Assembly (NCBI GenBank): GCA_023228645.1
Contig: JALOAT010000006.1
Coordinates: forward strand, 1-64,000
Length of the DNA: 64,000 nucleotides
Source of the DNA: Gammaproteobacteria bacterium
GTDB lineage: Bacteria; Pseudomonadota; Gammaproteobacteria; Thiohalomonadales; Thiohalomonadaceae
Direction: 5' to 3'
Made by a program: the position numbers and the translations under genes. The notes under the pieces are model-generated. The model made no database searches, was not told the origin of the DNA, and saw only the letters and a list, made by a program, of their open reading frames with translations. This document shows positions 25,930-34,904 of this stretch, piece after piece. Position 1 is the stretch's first letter. Each line of letters opens with the position of its first letter.

Positions 25930-26073
25930 ATGTCAACACTGAATCGCTCACTTCGCCTTTTGGCTGCCGTGCTTGCCTTGACCCTCTGGGCACCCGTCCA
26001 TGCCGGACCGGCGGCCGACCCGGCGCCTTACGATCAGGAAACGCAGTGGTGGAGATGCCCACCTTTGTGTTGA
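25930..26073 (+). CDS. short secreted peptide, 47 residues
   Basis: AAGGAG lies 8 nt before the ATG and the peptide opens with a clear signal sequence (LRLLAAVLALTLWAPVHA), leaving a mature piece of only about 23 residues ending in QWWRCPPLC. A +1 shift near 26045 would instead give QVVEMPTFVLIF, so the end may be a frameshifted remnant. A TATAGT at 25881-25886 could be its -10 box. I do not recognise a family. The GC-rich hairpin at 26094-26120 follows. Confidence 0.4.
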   Translation: MSTLNRSLRLLAAVLALTLWAPVHAGPAADPAPYDQETQWWRCPPLC

Positions 26074-26091
26074 TCTTTTGATCTAATGAAG

Positions 26092-27861
26092 TCAACCGGG
26101 GGCGCGACGCGCCCCCGGTTGCTTACGGCTGCGTCCATCAGCGGGCGCAAGTTGGGTGAGCGCGCGGTACAGCTGCGCGGGCTGGAACGGCTTGGTGATG
26201 TACGCGTTCATGCCCACCGTTTCGAACACCGCCCGTTCTTCCAGCAATGCATTGGCGGTCAGCGCGATGATGGGCACGTTGGCCTTCACGTCATCGAGGG
26301 CGCGAATGCGCCGCGTGGCCTCCAGTCCGTCCATCTCGGGCATCTGCACATCCATGAGGATCACGTCCACGTCCTCTGCCAGCAGGCAGCGGATGGCCTC
26401 GCGGCCGTTCTCGGCTTCCAGAACGGTGTGCCCCTCTTTCTGCAACAACGCACGCACCACGCGGCGATTGATCTCGCCGTCCTCGGCGACCAGCACGCGA
26501 AGCGGGCGTCGCTCCAGCTCACCGTTGCCGGTTTCCGGTACGGTGCGGTGAGGGGGCTCGGCGCCCTCCAACTGGAGCACGAAGAAGAAACTGCTGCCCG
26601 AGCCGGGTTCGCTGTCCACGCCGATCCGCCCGCCCATGGCAGTGATCAGGCGCTTGCAGATGGCGAGGCCGAGGCCGGTGCCGCCGAACTTGCGGCTGAT
26701 GCTGGAATCGGCCTGGGAAAAGTCCTCGAAAAGATGCGATTGATCCGCCGGTGAGATGCCGATCCCCGTGTCCCTGACGGCGAACAACACCGCAATCCGG
26801 TCGGGCGCCGCCCGCTCCATTTCCGTCACTTCCACGGCCAATTCCACGAAGCCTTTGGGCGTGAATTTCAGTGCATTGCCCACCAGGTTTTGCAGCACCT
26901 GGCGCAGGCGCACCGGATCGCCGAGCACCCAGGCAGGCACGCGCGGATCGAACGACAGGCTGAGTGCGAGGCCTTTGGTGCGCGCCACCGCAGAGTTGAG
27001 CAGCACGATGTCTTCCACCAGGCGCCGCAGCTCCATCGGTTGCAGGTCAATGCGCAGCTTGCCGGCTTCGATTTTCGACAGGTCCAGCACGTCATCGAGG
27101 ATGGTGAGCAGTGTCTCGCCCGAGGTGGCGATGGCATCCACATATTCGCGCTGCTGTGGCGACAGCGGCGTATCCCGCAGCAGATGTACCATGCCGAGCA
27201 CGCCGTTCATGGGGGTGCGGATCTCGTGGCTCATGGTGGCCAGAAAGGCGCTCTTCACGCGCATGGCCGCCGATGCCGCCTCCTCATTGGCCTTCACGCG
27301 CCGGAACATGCCCGCGACGTTCCACCAGGCCAGCAACAGTACCGAAGCCGCGAGCATCGAGCCGATCAACAGGCGTTCGCGCACCCGGTTCTTCAGATGC
27401 TCCACGAAGGCGGTGGAGGAATCGAACTCGGCACGGCCGAGCAGTTCATGCGGTGCACGCGAATACAACGGGACCTCGATATGGAAGCAATCGGAGCAGG
27501 CGCGGCCGCGGTGCAGGGTGGCCGGGCTCGCGATCAGGTCGCGATCGGCCAGTACGCGCAGGCCGATGACAAAAGGGGTTCCGGTAGTCGGCTCATTGAG
27601 CACCAGGATCTCGTCCATGGCCTCTTGCAGCACATGCGCATCGCCGGAGCGGTGCGCAGCCGCCAGGGCGTCGGCCAGATTGCGGGCGTGGGACTGGGCG
27701 ATGGCACCGGCGGCGGCGCGCGCGTCCGCTTCCAGGCGCGGCTCCAATACCTGGACCCAGTAGAGACCGCCGAGGCCCATCAGCGATGCCGCCAGCAGCA
27801 GGAACAACAGCGCGAGATGGCGCTGCAGGTTGCCGCTGACGAGGTGGCGCAACTTACTCAT
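26092..27861 (-). CDS. hybrid sensor histidine kinase with receiver domain
   Basis: The 589-residue kinase starts at the ATG at 27861, overlapping the YfiR-like gene by 8 nt. Two membrane helices (~12-32 and ~188-206) enclose a periplasmic sensor with RACSDCFHIEV, two Cys close to a His but not a canonical CXXCH. Then come HisKA (ATMSHEIRTPMNGV), HATPase (NALKFT, DTGIGIS, GGTGLGLAIC) and a C-terminal receiver with phosphoacceptor Asp in DVILMDVQMPEMDG. There is no DNA-binding output here. It is the last gene of the purM-purN-TonB-YfiR-kinase run. Confidence 0.9.
   Translation of the reverse strand: MSKLRHLVSGNLQRHLALLFLLLAASLMGLGGLYWVQVLEPRLEADARAAAGAIAQSHARNLADALAAAHRSGDAHVLQEAMDEILVLNEPTTGTPFVIGLRVLADRDLIASPATLHRGRACSDCFHIEVPLYSRAPHELLGRAEFDSSTAFVEHLKNRVRERLLIGSMLAASVLLLAWWNVAGMFRRVKANEEAASAAMRVKSAFLATMSHEIRTPMNGVLGMVHLLRDTPLSPQQREYVDAIATSGETLLTILDDVLDLSKIEAGKLRIDLQPMELRRLVEDIVLLNSAVARTKGLALSLSFDPRVPAWVLGDPVRLRQVLQNLVGNALKFTPKGFVELAVEVTEMERAAPDRIAVLFAVRDTGIGISPADQSHLFEDFSQADSSISRKFGGTGLGLAICKRLITAMGGRIGVDSEPGSGSSFFFVLQLEGAEPPHRTVPETGNGELERRPLRVLVAEDGEINRRVVRALLQKEGHTVLEAENGREAIRCLLAEDVDVILMDVQMPEMDGLEATRRIRALDDVKANVPIIALTANALLEERAVFETVGMNAYITKPFQPAQLYRALTQLAPADGRSRKQPGARRAPG
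26094..26120. terminator. GC-rich hairpin after the small peptide gene
   Basis: AACCGGGGGCG and CGCCCCCGGTT form an 11-bp stem with a five-base loop. There is no T run, so it is not a textbook intrinsic terminator. The hairpin overlaps the 3' end of the kinase gene on the opposite strand. Confidence 0.4.
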
Positions 27862-28417
27862 GGGTACGGGCGACCTCGAGAAAAAACGGCTTGAGCTCGA
27901 TGCCCGCGGCCTTGAGGGAGGCGGGGTTGACCAGCGGGAGGATGCGGTCACCGACGAACACGCCCGCGTGGGCGCCGAGCGCCACGTCGCCGCGGAAGGG
28001 CGAGAACACGATGCTTCCGGTACGTGTGCCCAGCCGGACGGCGCCAGGCAGGGCCTGCGGCGCCCACTCCGCCAGGAACACCCCGGCGGGCGGGCCAGTC
28101 AGCGTGGCCAGATCCGCATAAGTGACGACATCCACGGCGAGCGGGATGTCGCGCACCCGGCCGGCCTTGCGCAGGTGCCCGGCGGCGTGTTCCGCCACAT
28201 CCGCGCGCTCCTTATAGACGATGGCCACGTGCAACATGCCGTCGGCGGCGGTCTTCTTGGTAATCTGGGTGTCGGCGGCGAGCACGGCGGGGAAGAGTTT
28301 CAGACCGACCAGGATGCGCCGATCGGTCTGTTCGTCGGCTGAGGCCGGAGCAAGGCACAGGACCGCCATCACCCATGCGGCGAGCCTGATTGCGAACCTT
28401 TTTCCTCTCCCTGGCAC
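27854..28417 (-). CDS. YfiR-like (DUF4154) periplasmic protein
   Basis: I place the start at the GTG at 28417: TGAGGACACAC supplies a ribosome binding site and the product then opens with a signal peptide (FAIRLAAWVMAVLCLAPASA). The 187-residue protein has the YfiR pattern (ILVGLKLFPAVLAAD, LHVAIVYKE, GVFLAEW, LVNPASLKAAGIELKPFFLEVA). YfiR-type proteins are periplasmic regulators of membrane-bound signalling enzymes. Coupling to a TonB receptor upstream and a sensor kinase downstream suggests that it links the two. Confidence 0.8.
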   Translation of the reverse strand: MPGRGKRFAIRLAAWVMAVLCLAPASADEQTDRRILVGLKLFPAVLAADTQITKKTAADGMLHVAIVYKERADVAEHAAGHLRKAGRVRDIPLAVDVVTYADLATLTGPPAGVFLAEWAPQALPGAVRLGTRTGSIVFSPFRGDVALGAHAGVFVGDRILPLVNPASLKAAGIELKPFFLEVARTHE

Positions 28418-28425
28418 GTGTGTCC

Positions 28426-30447
28426 TCAGAACTCGTAGGTCAGGCGCGTCCACCACTCGCGCCCGGCGCGGGGATAGTCCTCGGGATAGCCTCCCTCGGA
28501 CGGATAACGTACGTCTTCGTCGAAGGCGTTTTTCACGCCGATGGACCACGTGGCGCCGGCGAGCGCCAGGCGGGTCAGGGTGGCCGTGACGTCAACCGCG
28601 GTGTAGCCGCCCAGTTCGGGGCGCAGGTCGTCAGGATGGCGCGCCATGTCGCCTACATGGTGCAGCTGGATGCCCCAGACGATTCCGGAGGGCAGACGGT
28701 AGGTGGTGCCGACATTGGCGAGCCACTGGGGGGCGCCGGGCAAGGCGTTGCCATCCGTATCGCGCGTGTCCAGATAGGAGATGTTGCCATCCACTTCCAG
28801 GCGCGCGCTGATGCGGTGCCGATGTTCCCATTCCAGGCCCCAGGCCTCACTGTCGAGATTGGCGAACCCCACGGTCATGCCTTCTTCAACGACCGTAATC
28901 AGGTCGTTCAACTTGGAATAGAAGGCCGTCAGTTTGCTGTCCCAGTGCATGCCCTTGCGGATGTATTCCAGCTCGTAGGTCCTCACCGTGGCCGGCCGGA
29001 GCGCACCAAAGGTGGCATATCTCTCGTCTTCATCGAGCTCGTACAGGGTCTGGGGTCGGAAAGCCTCTGCGTACTGAGCTTTGATGATGCGGTTGTCATC
29101 CAGGCGCCACACGCCTGCGATGCGCGGCGAGGTGTGCACCCCCGTGTCACTGTACTCGTCGTGGCGCAGCCCGGCAGTGAGGGTGAAGTCCTTGGTGGCG
29201 CGGAATTCGTCCTGCAGGCTCACACTGGTGATATCGCGGTCTTTGCCTTGCCCTGGTTGAACGACATCTTGCGGGACATATTCGTCAATGGCGAGCGGCT
29301 TTTCAGTAGCCGGATCATAACGATAGTTGGAACGTGTTTCGCTCTCGCGTACCTCGATGGCTGTGTACTTGAGACCCAGAAGGATATTGTGGCGTTCGCT
29401 CGCTTGCCATCGCAGATCGGTGCCGCCGTACCAACGGCGTTCCTCGTATGCGGATTTCTTGAAGATGTCGGCGCTGTCGCCCCCGGCACTCAACGCCTGC
29501 CCGATGTACATCCCATTCGTGCGCACCATGGCATCCTGCCAGCCCAGGAAGAGCTCCGCGCCGAAACCTGGCGCCATGGACAGGGCCTTGCGGCCTTCCA
29601 CCATCTGGTGTCGATTGAGTTCGACCACCTGTTCATCGCGCGGCGGGAGTGCCTCGTTGATACCGAAGTGATCGCCGAGCCCATCCTCGCTCCACTGCAA
29701 CAGCAGCGAATAGTCCTTTCCTTCGAGAGCGATGATGCCGGTACCGGCTTCGAGGGCCTCGTTGGAGAGGCCGGGTGCGTGCGAGTGTGTGGGATCGGTG
29801 GGATGCAACCTGTCGGGGCCGCTTCGCACATCGGAACCATCCGTCTGCCAGCCCGAGATACTGGCCGAAAATTTGCTATTTCCCTCCGACCAGGCGGCAA
29901 CCGCGCCGCCGCCGAAGGTCGAATTGCTTCCGCCGAAGGCGAACACACGCGACGCTTCGCGACGGGTGATGACGTTGACGACGCCCAGGTAGGCAAACTC
30001 GCCGTGCACGGCTGAACCCGGGCCGCGCACCACTTCGATGCGTTCCACCTGTTCGATGGGGATGTTGAGCAGCGGATCGGCGAGGCCGCGCTCGGCGGTG
30101 TTCATGGCCACGTCGTTGAGCAACAGTTTCACGTTGCCCGAGCCCCACACATTGCCCACGCCGCGCACCAGCAGCCGGCGCCGGCCGTTCGATTCCATGG
30201 CACGCTCGATGCCCGGCACCAGCGCCAGGGCCTCCCACACCGTGCGCACCCCGCGTAGTTCCAGGTCGGTGCCGTGCAACACCGACATCATCCCTGGCAC
30301 GTAATCGGTGTTGAGGCGGGTCTTGGTGGCAAGTGCGGTCTGCTCATCGAGCAGGGCGAGCAGATCGTCTTTTTCGCCTTGCGCCGACGCGAGCGCCGTG
30401 CCGGGGAGACACAGTGCTGCCGCGATGAGGAGCCGTTCGAGTGTCAT
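28426..30447 (-). CDS. TonB-dependent outer-membrane receptor
   Basis: The 673-residue protein has a signal peptide, a plug domain (~residues 45-165, with VWEALALVPGIERA, LLVRGVGNVWGSGNVKLLLND and VERIEVVRGPGSAVHG) and a 22-strand-type barrel ending in the aromatic terminus WTRLTYEF. Ligand unknown. The start codon overlaps the purN stop as ATGA, so it is translationally coupled to purine genes, and it is followed within 8 nt by the YfiR-like gene. Confidence 0.92.
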   Translation of the reverse strand: MTLERLLIAAALCLPGTALASAQGEKDDLLALLDEQTALATKTRLNTDYVPGMMSVLHGTDLELRGVRTVWEALALVPGIERAMESNGRRRLLVRGVGNVWGSGNVKLLLNDVAMNTAERGLADPLLNIPIEQVERIEVVRGPGSAVHGEFAYLGVVNVITRREASRVFAFGGSNSTFGGGAVAAWSEGNSKFSASISGWQTDGSDVRSGPDRLHPTDPTHSHAPGLSNEALEAGTGIIALEGKDYSLLLQWSEDGLGDHFGINEALPPRDEQVVELNRHQMVEGRKALSMAPGFGAELFLGWQDAMVRTNGMYIGQALSAGGDSADIFKKSAYEERRWYGGTDLRWQASERHNILLGLKYTAIEVRESETRSNYRYDPATEKPLAIDEYVPQDVVQPGQGKDRDITSVSLQDEFRATKDFTLTAGLRHDEYSDTGVHTSPRIAGVWRLDDNRIIKAQYAEAFRPQTLYELDEDERYATFGALRPATVRTYELEYIRKGMHWDSKLTAFYSKLNDLITVVEEGMTVGFANLDSEAWGLEWEHRHRISARLEVDGNISYLDTRDTDGNALPGAPQWLANVGTTYRLPSGIVWGIQLHHVGDMARHPDDLRPELGGYTAVDVTATLTRLALAGATWSIGVKNAFDEDVRYPSEGGYPEDYPRAGREWWTRLTYEF

Positions 30448-31079
30448 GGCGCGGGCAAGGGGCTGCCGTCGAGCAGCGCGAGGCCGCCCTGAAGAGCGAG
30501 GCGACCTTCGGCAAACCAGCCGATGGCAGCGGGGTAGATGCGGTGCTCCTGTTCGAGCACGCGTGCGGCCAGGGCCTCGGGTGTGTCATCCGGCAGCACC
30601 GGTACGCGCGCCTGCAGGACGATGGGGCCGGCGTCCAGTTCCGGGACCACGAAGTGCACGGTGGCGCCATGCTCCCGATCACCGGCGGCCAGGCAGCGCG
30701 CGTGCGTGTCGAGTCCGCGGTATTTGGGCAGCAGCGACGGGTGGATGTTGATCAGCCGTCCTTGGTAGTGGCGCACGAAGGCATCACTCAGGATGCGCAT
30801 GAAGCCGGCCAGCACCACCAGCCCCGGCCGGAAGGCGTCGATGCCCTCGGCGAGCGCCGCGTCATAGGCAGCGCGGTCCGCGTGCGCCTTCGGGTCCACG
30901 AACACGGCGGGCACGCCGGCGCGGCGTGCACGTTCCAGACCGTAGCATTCGGCGCGGTTGCTGAGCACCGCGCACACCTCGATGCACAGGTCGGGGGCGG
31001 CGTCGAGGATCGCCTGCAGGTTGCTGCCGGTGCCCGACACGAGCACCGCGACCCGCAGGCGCCCTGCGCCGGAACTCAC
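30444..31079 (-). CDS. purN: phosphoribosylglycinamide formyltransferase
   Basis: The 211-residue enzyme formylates GAR in step 3 of purine synthesis, using 10-formyl-THF. I start at the GTG at 31079, which overlaps the purM stop as GTGA and directly precedes RLRVAVLVSGTGSNLQAIL. The catalytic Asn/His region is INIHPSLLPKYRG with HGATVHFV and the Asp in ELDAGPI. It is co-transcribed with purM. Confidence 0.95.
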   Translation of the reverse strand: MSSGAGRLRVAVLVSGTGSNLQAILDAAPDLCIEVCAVLSNRAECYGLERARRAGVPAVFVDPKAHADRAAYDAALAEGIDAFRPGLVVLAGFMRILSDAFVRHYQGRLINIHPSLLPKYRGLDTHARCLAAGDREHGATVHFVVPELDAGPIVLQARVPVLPDDTPEALAARVLEQEHRIYPAAIGWFAEGRLALQGGLALLDGSPLPAP

Positions 31080-32134
31080 CGGAATACCACCTGCTCTTCG
31101 CCCGCGGCGCTGCCTTCCACGTGACCGATGAGCACGGCGTGCTCGCCGGCCGCGTGCAGTCGCTGCAGGGCGCGCTCCTTGTCCGCGTCGGCGACGCAGA
31201 CCACCATGCCGATGCCGCAGTTGAAGGTGCGGTACATCTCCAGGTCGGCGATGTTGCCCTGCTGCTGCAGCCAGTCGAACACCGCCGGGCGGGTCCAGGC
31301 CCGGGTGTCGAACACGGCGCGGCAGTTCTCGGGCAGCACGCGCGGCACGTTTTCCAGCAGGCCGCCGCCGGTGATGTGCGCCAGGGCGTGCACGTCCTCG
31401 GTGCTGAAGAGGTCGAGCAGGGGCTTCACGTAGATGCGCGTGGGTTCGAGCAGCACCTCGCCGAGGGTGCGCCCCTCGAAGGGCTGGTCGAGGCGCGCGC
31501 CGCAGGTCGCGATGACCTTGCGCACCAGGGAGTAGCCGTTGGAATGGGGACCGGAGGAGGGCAGGCCGATGAGGGCGTCGCCGGGCTTTACCGCGCTGCC
31601 ATCGATGATCTTGCTCTTCTCCACCACGCCCACGCAGAAGCCGGCCAGGTCGTAGTCGCCGCCCTCGTACATGCCGGGCATTTCGGCGGTCTCGCCGCCC
31701 ACCAGGGCGCAGCCCGCCTGCACGCAGCCGTCGGCAATGCCCTTGATGACGTCGGAGGCGCCATCCACGTCGAGGTACCCGGTGGCGTAATAGTCGAGGA
31801 AGAACAGCGGTTCGGCGCCCTGGACCACCAGGTCGTTCACACACATGGCCACCAGGTCGATGCCGATGGTGTCGTGCTTTTTCAGGTCTATGGCCAACTT
31901 GAGTTTAGTGCCGACGCCGTCGGTGCCGGATACCAGCACCGGCTCGCGATAGCGGTCCACCGGCACCTCGAACAGGGCACCGAAACCGCCGAGGCCGCCG
32001 AGGATCCCGGCGCGGCGGGTGCGGGCCGCGTGGGGTTTGATACGTTGCACCAGGGCGTTGCCGGCGTCGATATCGACGCCGGCGTCGCGGTAACTGAGGC
32101 CCTTGCCGGGCGCACCCTGCTTTTGGTCGGCCAC
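31076..32134 (-). CDS. purM: phosphoribosylformylglycinamidine cyclo-ligase
   Basis: The 352-residue enzyme makes AIR from FGAM. I use the GTG at 32134 (product begins ADQKQGAPGKGLSYRDAGVD), since AAGGTG lies just upstream; another GTG three codons earlier is possible. It has the family motifs SGTDGVGTKLKLA, MCVNDLVVQGAEPLFFLDYYA and GGETAEMPGMY. It heads the purM-purN-TonB-YfiR-kinase run. Confidence 0.95.
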   Translation of the reverse strand: MADQKQGAPGKGLSYRDAGVDIDAGNALVQRIKPHAARTRRAGILGGLGGFGALFEVPVDRYREPVLVSGTDGVGTKLKLAIDLKKHDTIGIDLVAMCVNDLVVQGAEPLFFLDYYATGYLDVDGASDVIKGIADGCVQAGCALVGGETAEMPGMYEGGDYDLAGFCVGVVEKSKIIDGSAVKPGDALIGLPSSGPHSNGYSLVRKVIATCGARLDQPFEGRTLGEVLLEPTRIYVKPLLDLFSTEDVHALAHITGGGLLENVPRVLPENCRAVFDTRAWTRPAVFDWLQQQGNIADLEMYRTFNCGIGMVVCVADADKERALQRLHAAGEHAVLIGHVEGSAAGEEQVVFR

Positions 32135-32251
32135 CTTTTTCACCTTTGGAGTAGGGGGAGCGGAAGAGAGAGCGGCGTATTCTAACAAAGCGCCGGTATT
32201 GCGGGGCAGCGTGCTTGACTTGCCGGGGGCGGTCGCATAGCTTGCGCGGGC

Positions 32252-33289
32252 ATGAAACCCGCTCGCCTCTTTCTTGTCTTTTTCCTTTCGCTGCTTACCT
32301 TCGCGCCGGTGCGGGCCGACGAGGTGCGCAATCTCTACGAGGCAGAAACCCCGGTGGTCAACCAGGGGGCGGAGGAGCGCCAACGGGCGCTCGCCGTTAC
32401 CTTCGAGCAGGTGCTCGCGAAGGTGAGCGGCTTCGGGGCGGTGGCCGCGGAACCGGCCCTCGCCGAGGCGCTCGTTACACCCGAACAGTACGTTCAGCAG
32501 TTCCTCTATCGGGAACCCCAGCCGGGCCAGCTGAACTTCTGGGCGCGCTTTGACCAGGCGGCGGTCAACGCCCTGCTGCGCAAGCAGCAGCTGCCGGTAT
32601 GGGGTGCGGTGCGTCCGGCCACCCTGATGTGGCTGGCCGTGGAGGAGCGCGGCGAACGTCGGCTGGTGGGGGCGAACGAGCAAGGTGAAGTGGCCGTCGC
32701 GGTTACGGCCCAGGCGGATCGCCGTGGCCTGCCGTTGCACCTGCCGCTGCTGGACCTCCAGGACCTGGCGCGTATCCAGCCCTCCGACGTATGGGGCGAC
32801 TTCCGCGACGTGATCCAGTCCGCTTCGGCGCGTTACAACGCCCAGGCGGTGCTCGCCGCTGCCCTGCTGCGCGACGGTGACCGCTATCGTGCACGCTTCA
32901 CCCTTTACCAAAACGAGCTGGCGCTACGTTGGGAACAGGCCGGCAGCCTCGACGAGGTCATGGCGGCCGGCGTCGGCCGCGCCACCGACGAGATCGCCGC
33001 CGCCTATACCCAGGCGGTGGTCTCCGCCAGCGATGTCACCGTGCAGGTGAGCGGTGTCCAGAGCCTGCGGGACTACGTCCGGGCGATGGCATATCTGGAC
33101 GGCCTGTCCGGGGTATCCCACGTCGAGCTGGTCCTGGTGCAGGGCGACCATGCGGTGTACCGGCTCACCCTGCAAGGCGCCGCGCAGGCGCTGGTCCAGG
33201 CCATCGCGCTCGGCGACACGCTGTCCCCGGACCCTGCCCCGGGACTGCTTCCCGCGCAGGCAGAGCTCAGCTACCGGCTGTTGAAGTGA
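32252..33289 (+). CDS. DUF2066 secreted protein
   Basis: The 345-residue protein has a signal peptide (ARLFLVFFLSLLTFAPVRA) and a DUF2066 domain: LYEAETPVVNQGAEERQRAL, LPVWGAVRPATLMWLAVEE and a C-terminal VQVSGVQSLRDYVRAMAYL that resembles a bacterial ligand-sensing repeat. No function is established for the family. It is divergent from purM with 117 nt between them and overlaps the next gene. Confidence 0.8.
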   Translation: MKPARLFLVFFLSLLTFAPVRADEVRNLYEAETPVVNQGAEERQRALAVTFEQVLAKVSGFGAVAAEPALAEALVTPEQYVQQFLYREPQPGQLNFWARFDQAAVNALLRKQQLPVWGAVRPATLMWLAVEERGERRLVGANEQGEVAVAVTAQADRRGLPLHLPLLDLQDLARIQPSDVWGDFRDVIQSASARYNAQAVLAAALLRDGDRYRARFTLYQNELALRWEQAGSLDEVMAAGVGRATDEIAAAYTQAVVSASDVTVQVSGVQSLRDYVRAMAYLDGLSGVSHVELVLVQGDHAVYRLTLQGAAQALVQAIALGDTLSPDPAPGLLPAQAELSYRLLK

Positions 33290-33846
33290 CCCGGCGGGAC
33301 CTGCCCAATCTCATCACCGGTCTTCGCATCCTCCTCGTGGCCCCGCTCGCCTGGGCCCTGCTGAGCGGCCATTTCGCCGCCGCACTGACCCTGTTCGTGC
33401 TGGCGGGTGCCTCCGACGGCATCGATGGCTATCTGGCGCGCCGTTTCGGCTGGCAAAGCCGACTCGGCGCGCTGCTCGACCCGCTGGCGGACAAGCTGCT
33501 GCTCGTCGCCACCTATCTGGCACTCGGCTGGCTTGGCTTCCTGCCGCCTTCGCTGGTGGCCCTGGTGCTCGGCCGCGACCTGGTCATCGTCGCTGGCGCC
33601 GTGGCCTACCGCCTGCGCTTCGGCCGCCTCGATCTGGCACCCAGTCTGCTCAGCAAGTTCAACACGGTCCTGCAGATTGCCCTGGCCCTGGTGGCCATAC
33701 TCAGCACCGGTCTGGGCTGGCTGCCCGGCTGGTCGACCGAACTGCTGGTGGTGGCGGTGTTCGCCAGTACCCTCCTGAGCGGGCTCCATTACGTGGGTGT
33801 ATGGAGCGGGCGCGCCTGGCGTGAATCACGGAGGAACACCCTATGA
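33286..33846 (+). CDS. CDP-alcohol phosphatidyltransferase family membrane enzyme
   Basis: The start is the GTG at 33286, overlapping the DUF2066 stop as GTGA. The 186-residue protein has about six helices and the full catalytic motif D-G-X2-A-R-X8-G-X3-D-X3-D as DGYLARRFGWQSRLGALLDP and DK. It starts RRDLPNLITGLRILL as PgsA/cardiolipin-type enzymes do. It transfers a phospholipid head group from CDP-diacylglycerol; the acceptor (glycerol phosphate or other) cannot be decided. Confidence 0.88.
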   Translation: MTRRDLPNLITGLRILLVAPLAWALLSGHFAAALTLFVLAGASDGIDGYLARRFGWQSRLGALLDPLADKLLLVATYLALGWLGFLPPSLVALVLGRDLVIVAGAVAYRLRFGRLDLAPSLLSKFNTVLQIALALVAILSTGLGWLPGWSTELLVVAVFASTLLSGLHYVGVWSGRAWRESRRNTL

Positions 33847-34904
33847 CGACTGCAAGCAAGGCCTTGTTGCTGGCCGGCCTGGTGACGGCCGGCGTGCTCA
33901 TTTATCTGCTCGCGCCGGTGCTGACCCCGTTCATGGCGGCGGCGGTGCTGGCCTACATGGGCGACCCGCTGGTGGATCGCCTGGAGGGCAACGGTTTCTC
34001 CCGCACCCTGGCCGTAAGCCTGGTGTTCGGCCTGTTGACACTGCTGGTCCTGGCGCTGGCCCTGGTGATCATTCCGTTGCTGGTCGAGCAGGTGGGCGTG
34101 CTGGTGCGGCAGCTGCCCGCCTATCTGGAGCGCGTGCAGGGCCAGGTGGTACCTTGGCTGGAGGCGAGGCTCGGCCGCGACCTGCCGAGCCTCGATTCGG
34201 CCACACTCGCCGCCTACGCACGGGAGCACTGGCCTGAGGCCGGCGGCCTGCTGGCGGCGGCCCTGGGCGGTGCCTCGCGCACCGGCCTGACCCTGCTCGC
34301 CTGGTTCGGCAATCTGCTGCTGGTCCCGGTGGCCACCTTTTACCTGCTGCGTGACTGGGACGTGCTGCTGGCGCGCGTACACGATCTGGTGCCGCGCCGC
34401 GCCGAGTCGGTGGTGGGCCATCTGGCGCGACAGGCGAACGAGGTACTGGGCGCCTTCTTCCGTGGCCAGTTGCTGGTGATGTCTGGGCTCGGCCTGGTCT
34501 ACAGCGTGGGCCTGGCGCTGCTCGGGCTGGAACTCGCGCTGCTCATCGGCCTGGTGGCCGGGCTGGTGAGTTTCGTGCCTTACCTGGGGTTCGCCGTCGG
34601 CATCGTCGCGGCGGGCGTCGCCGCGCTCATGCAGTTCGGCGAATGGCTGCCGCTCGTTGGTGTCCTGGCGGTGTTTACGGTCGGGCAGTTGCTGGAGGGC
34701 TTTGTGCTCACGCCCTGGCTGCTCGGCGATCGCATCGGCCTGCATCCGCTCGCGGTGATCTTTTCCGTGCTCGCCGGCGGCCAGCTGTTCGGCTTCGTCG
34801 GCGTGCTCATTGCGCTGCCCGTGACCGCCGTTATCATGGTGCTGTTGCGCTACGCACACGAGCGCTACGTGACCAGCGAACTGTACGGAGCCAACGCGCC
34901 TTGA
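33843..34904 (+). CDS. AI-2E family transporter (PerM-like)
   Basis: The 353-residue membrane protein has about eight helices, the long amphipathic middle region typical of the family, and LVSFVPYLGFAVGIVAAG and VLTPWLLGDRIGLHPLAVI near the end. Members are proposed exporters or antiporters. The gene overlaps both neighbours by 4 nt and commonly precedes hda. Confidence 0.88.
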   Translation: MTTASKALLLAGLVTAGVLIYLLAPVLTPFMAAAVLAYMGDPLVDRLEGNGFSRTLAVSLVFGLLTLLVLALALVIIPLLVEQVGVLVRQLPAYLERVQGQVVPWLEARLGRDLPSLDSATLAAYAREHWPEAGGLLAAALGGASRTGLTLLAWFGNLLLVPVATFYLLRDWDVLLARVHDLVPRRAESVVGHLARQANEVLGAFFRGQLLVMSGLGLVYSVGLALLGLELALLIGLVAGLVSFVPYLGFAVGIVAAGVAALMQFGEWLPLVGVLAVFTVGQLLEGFVLTPWLLGDRIGLHPLAVIFSVLAGGQLFGFVGVLIALPVTAVIMVLLRYAHERYVTSELYGANAP

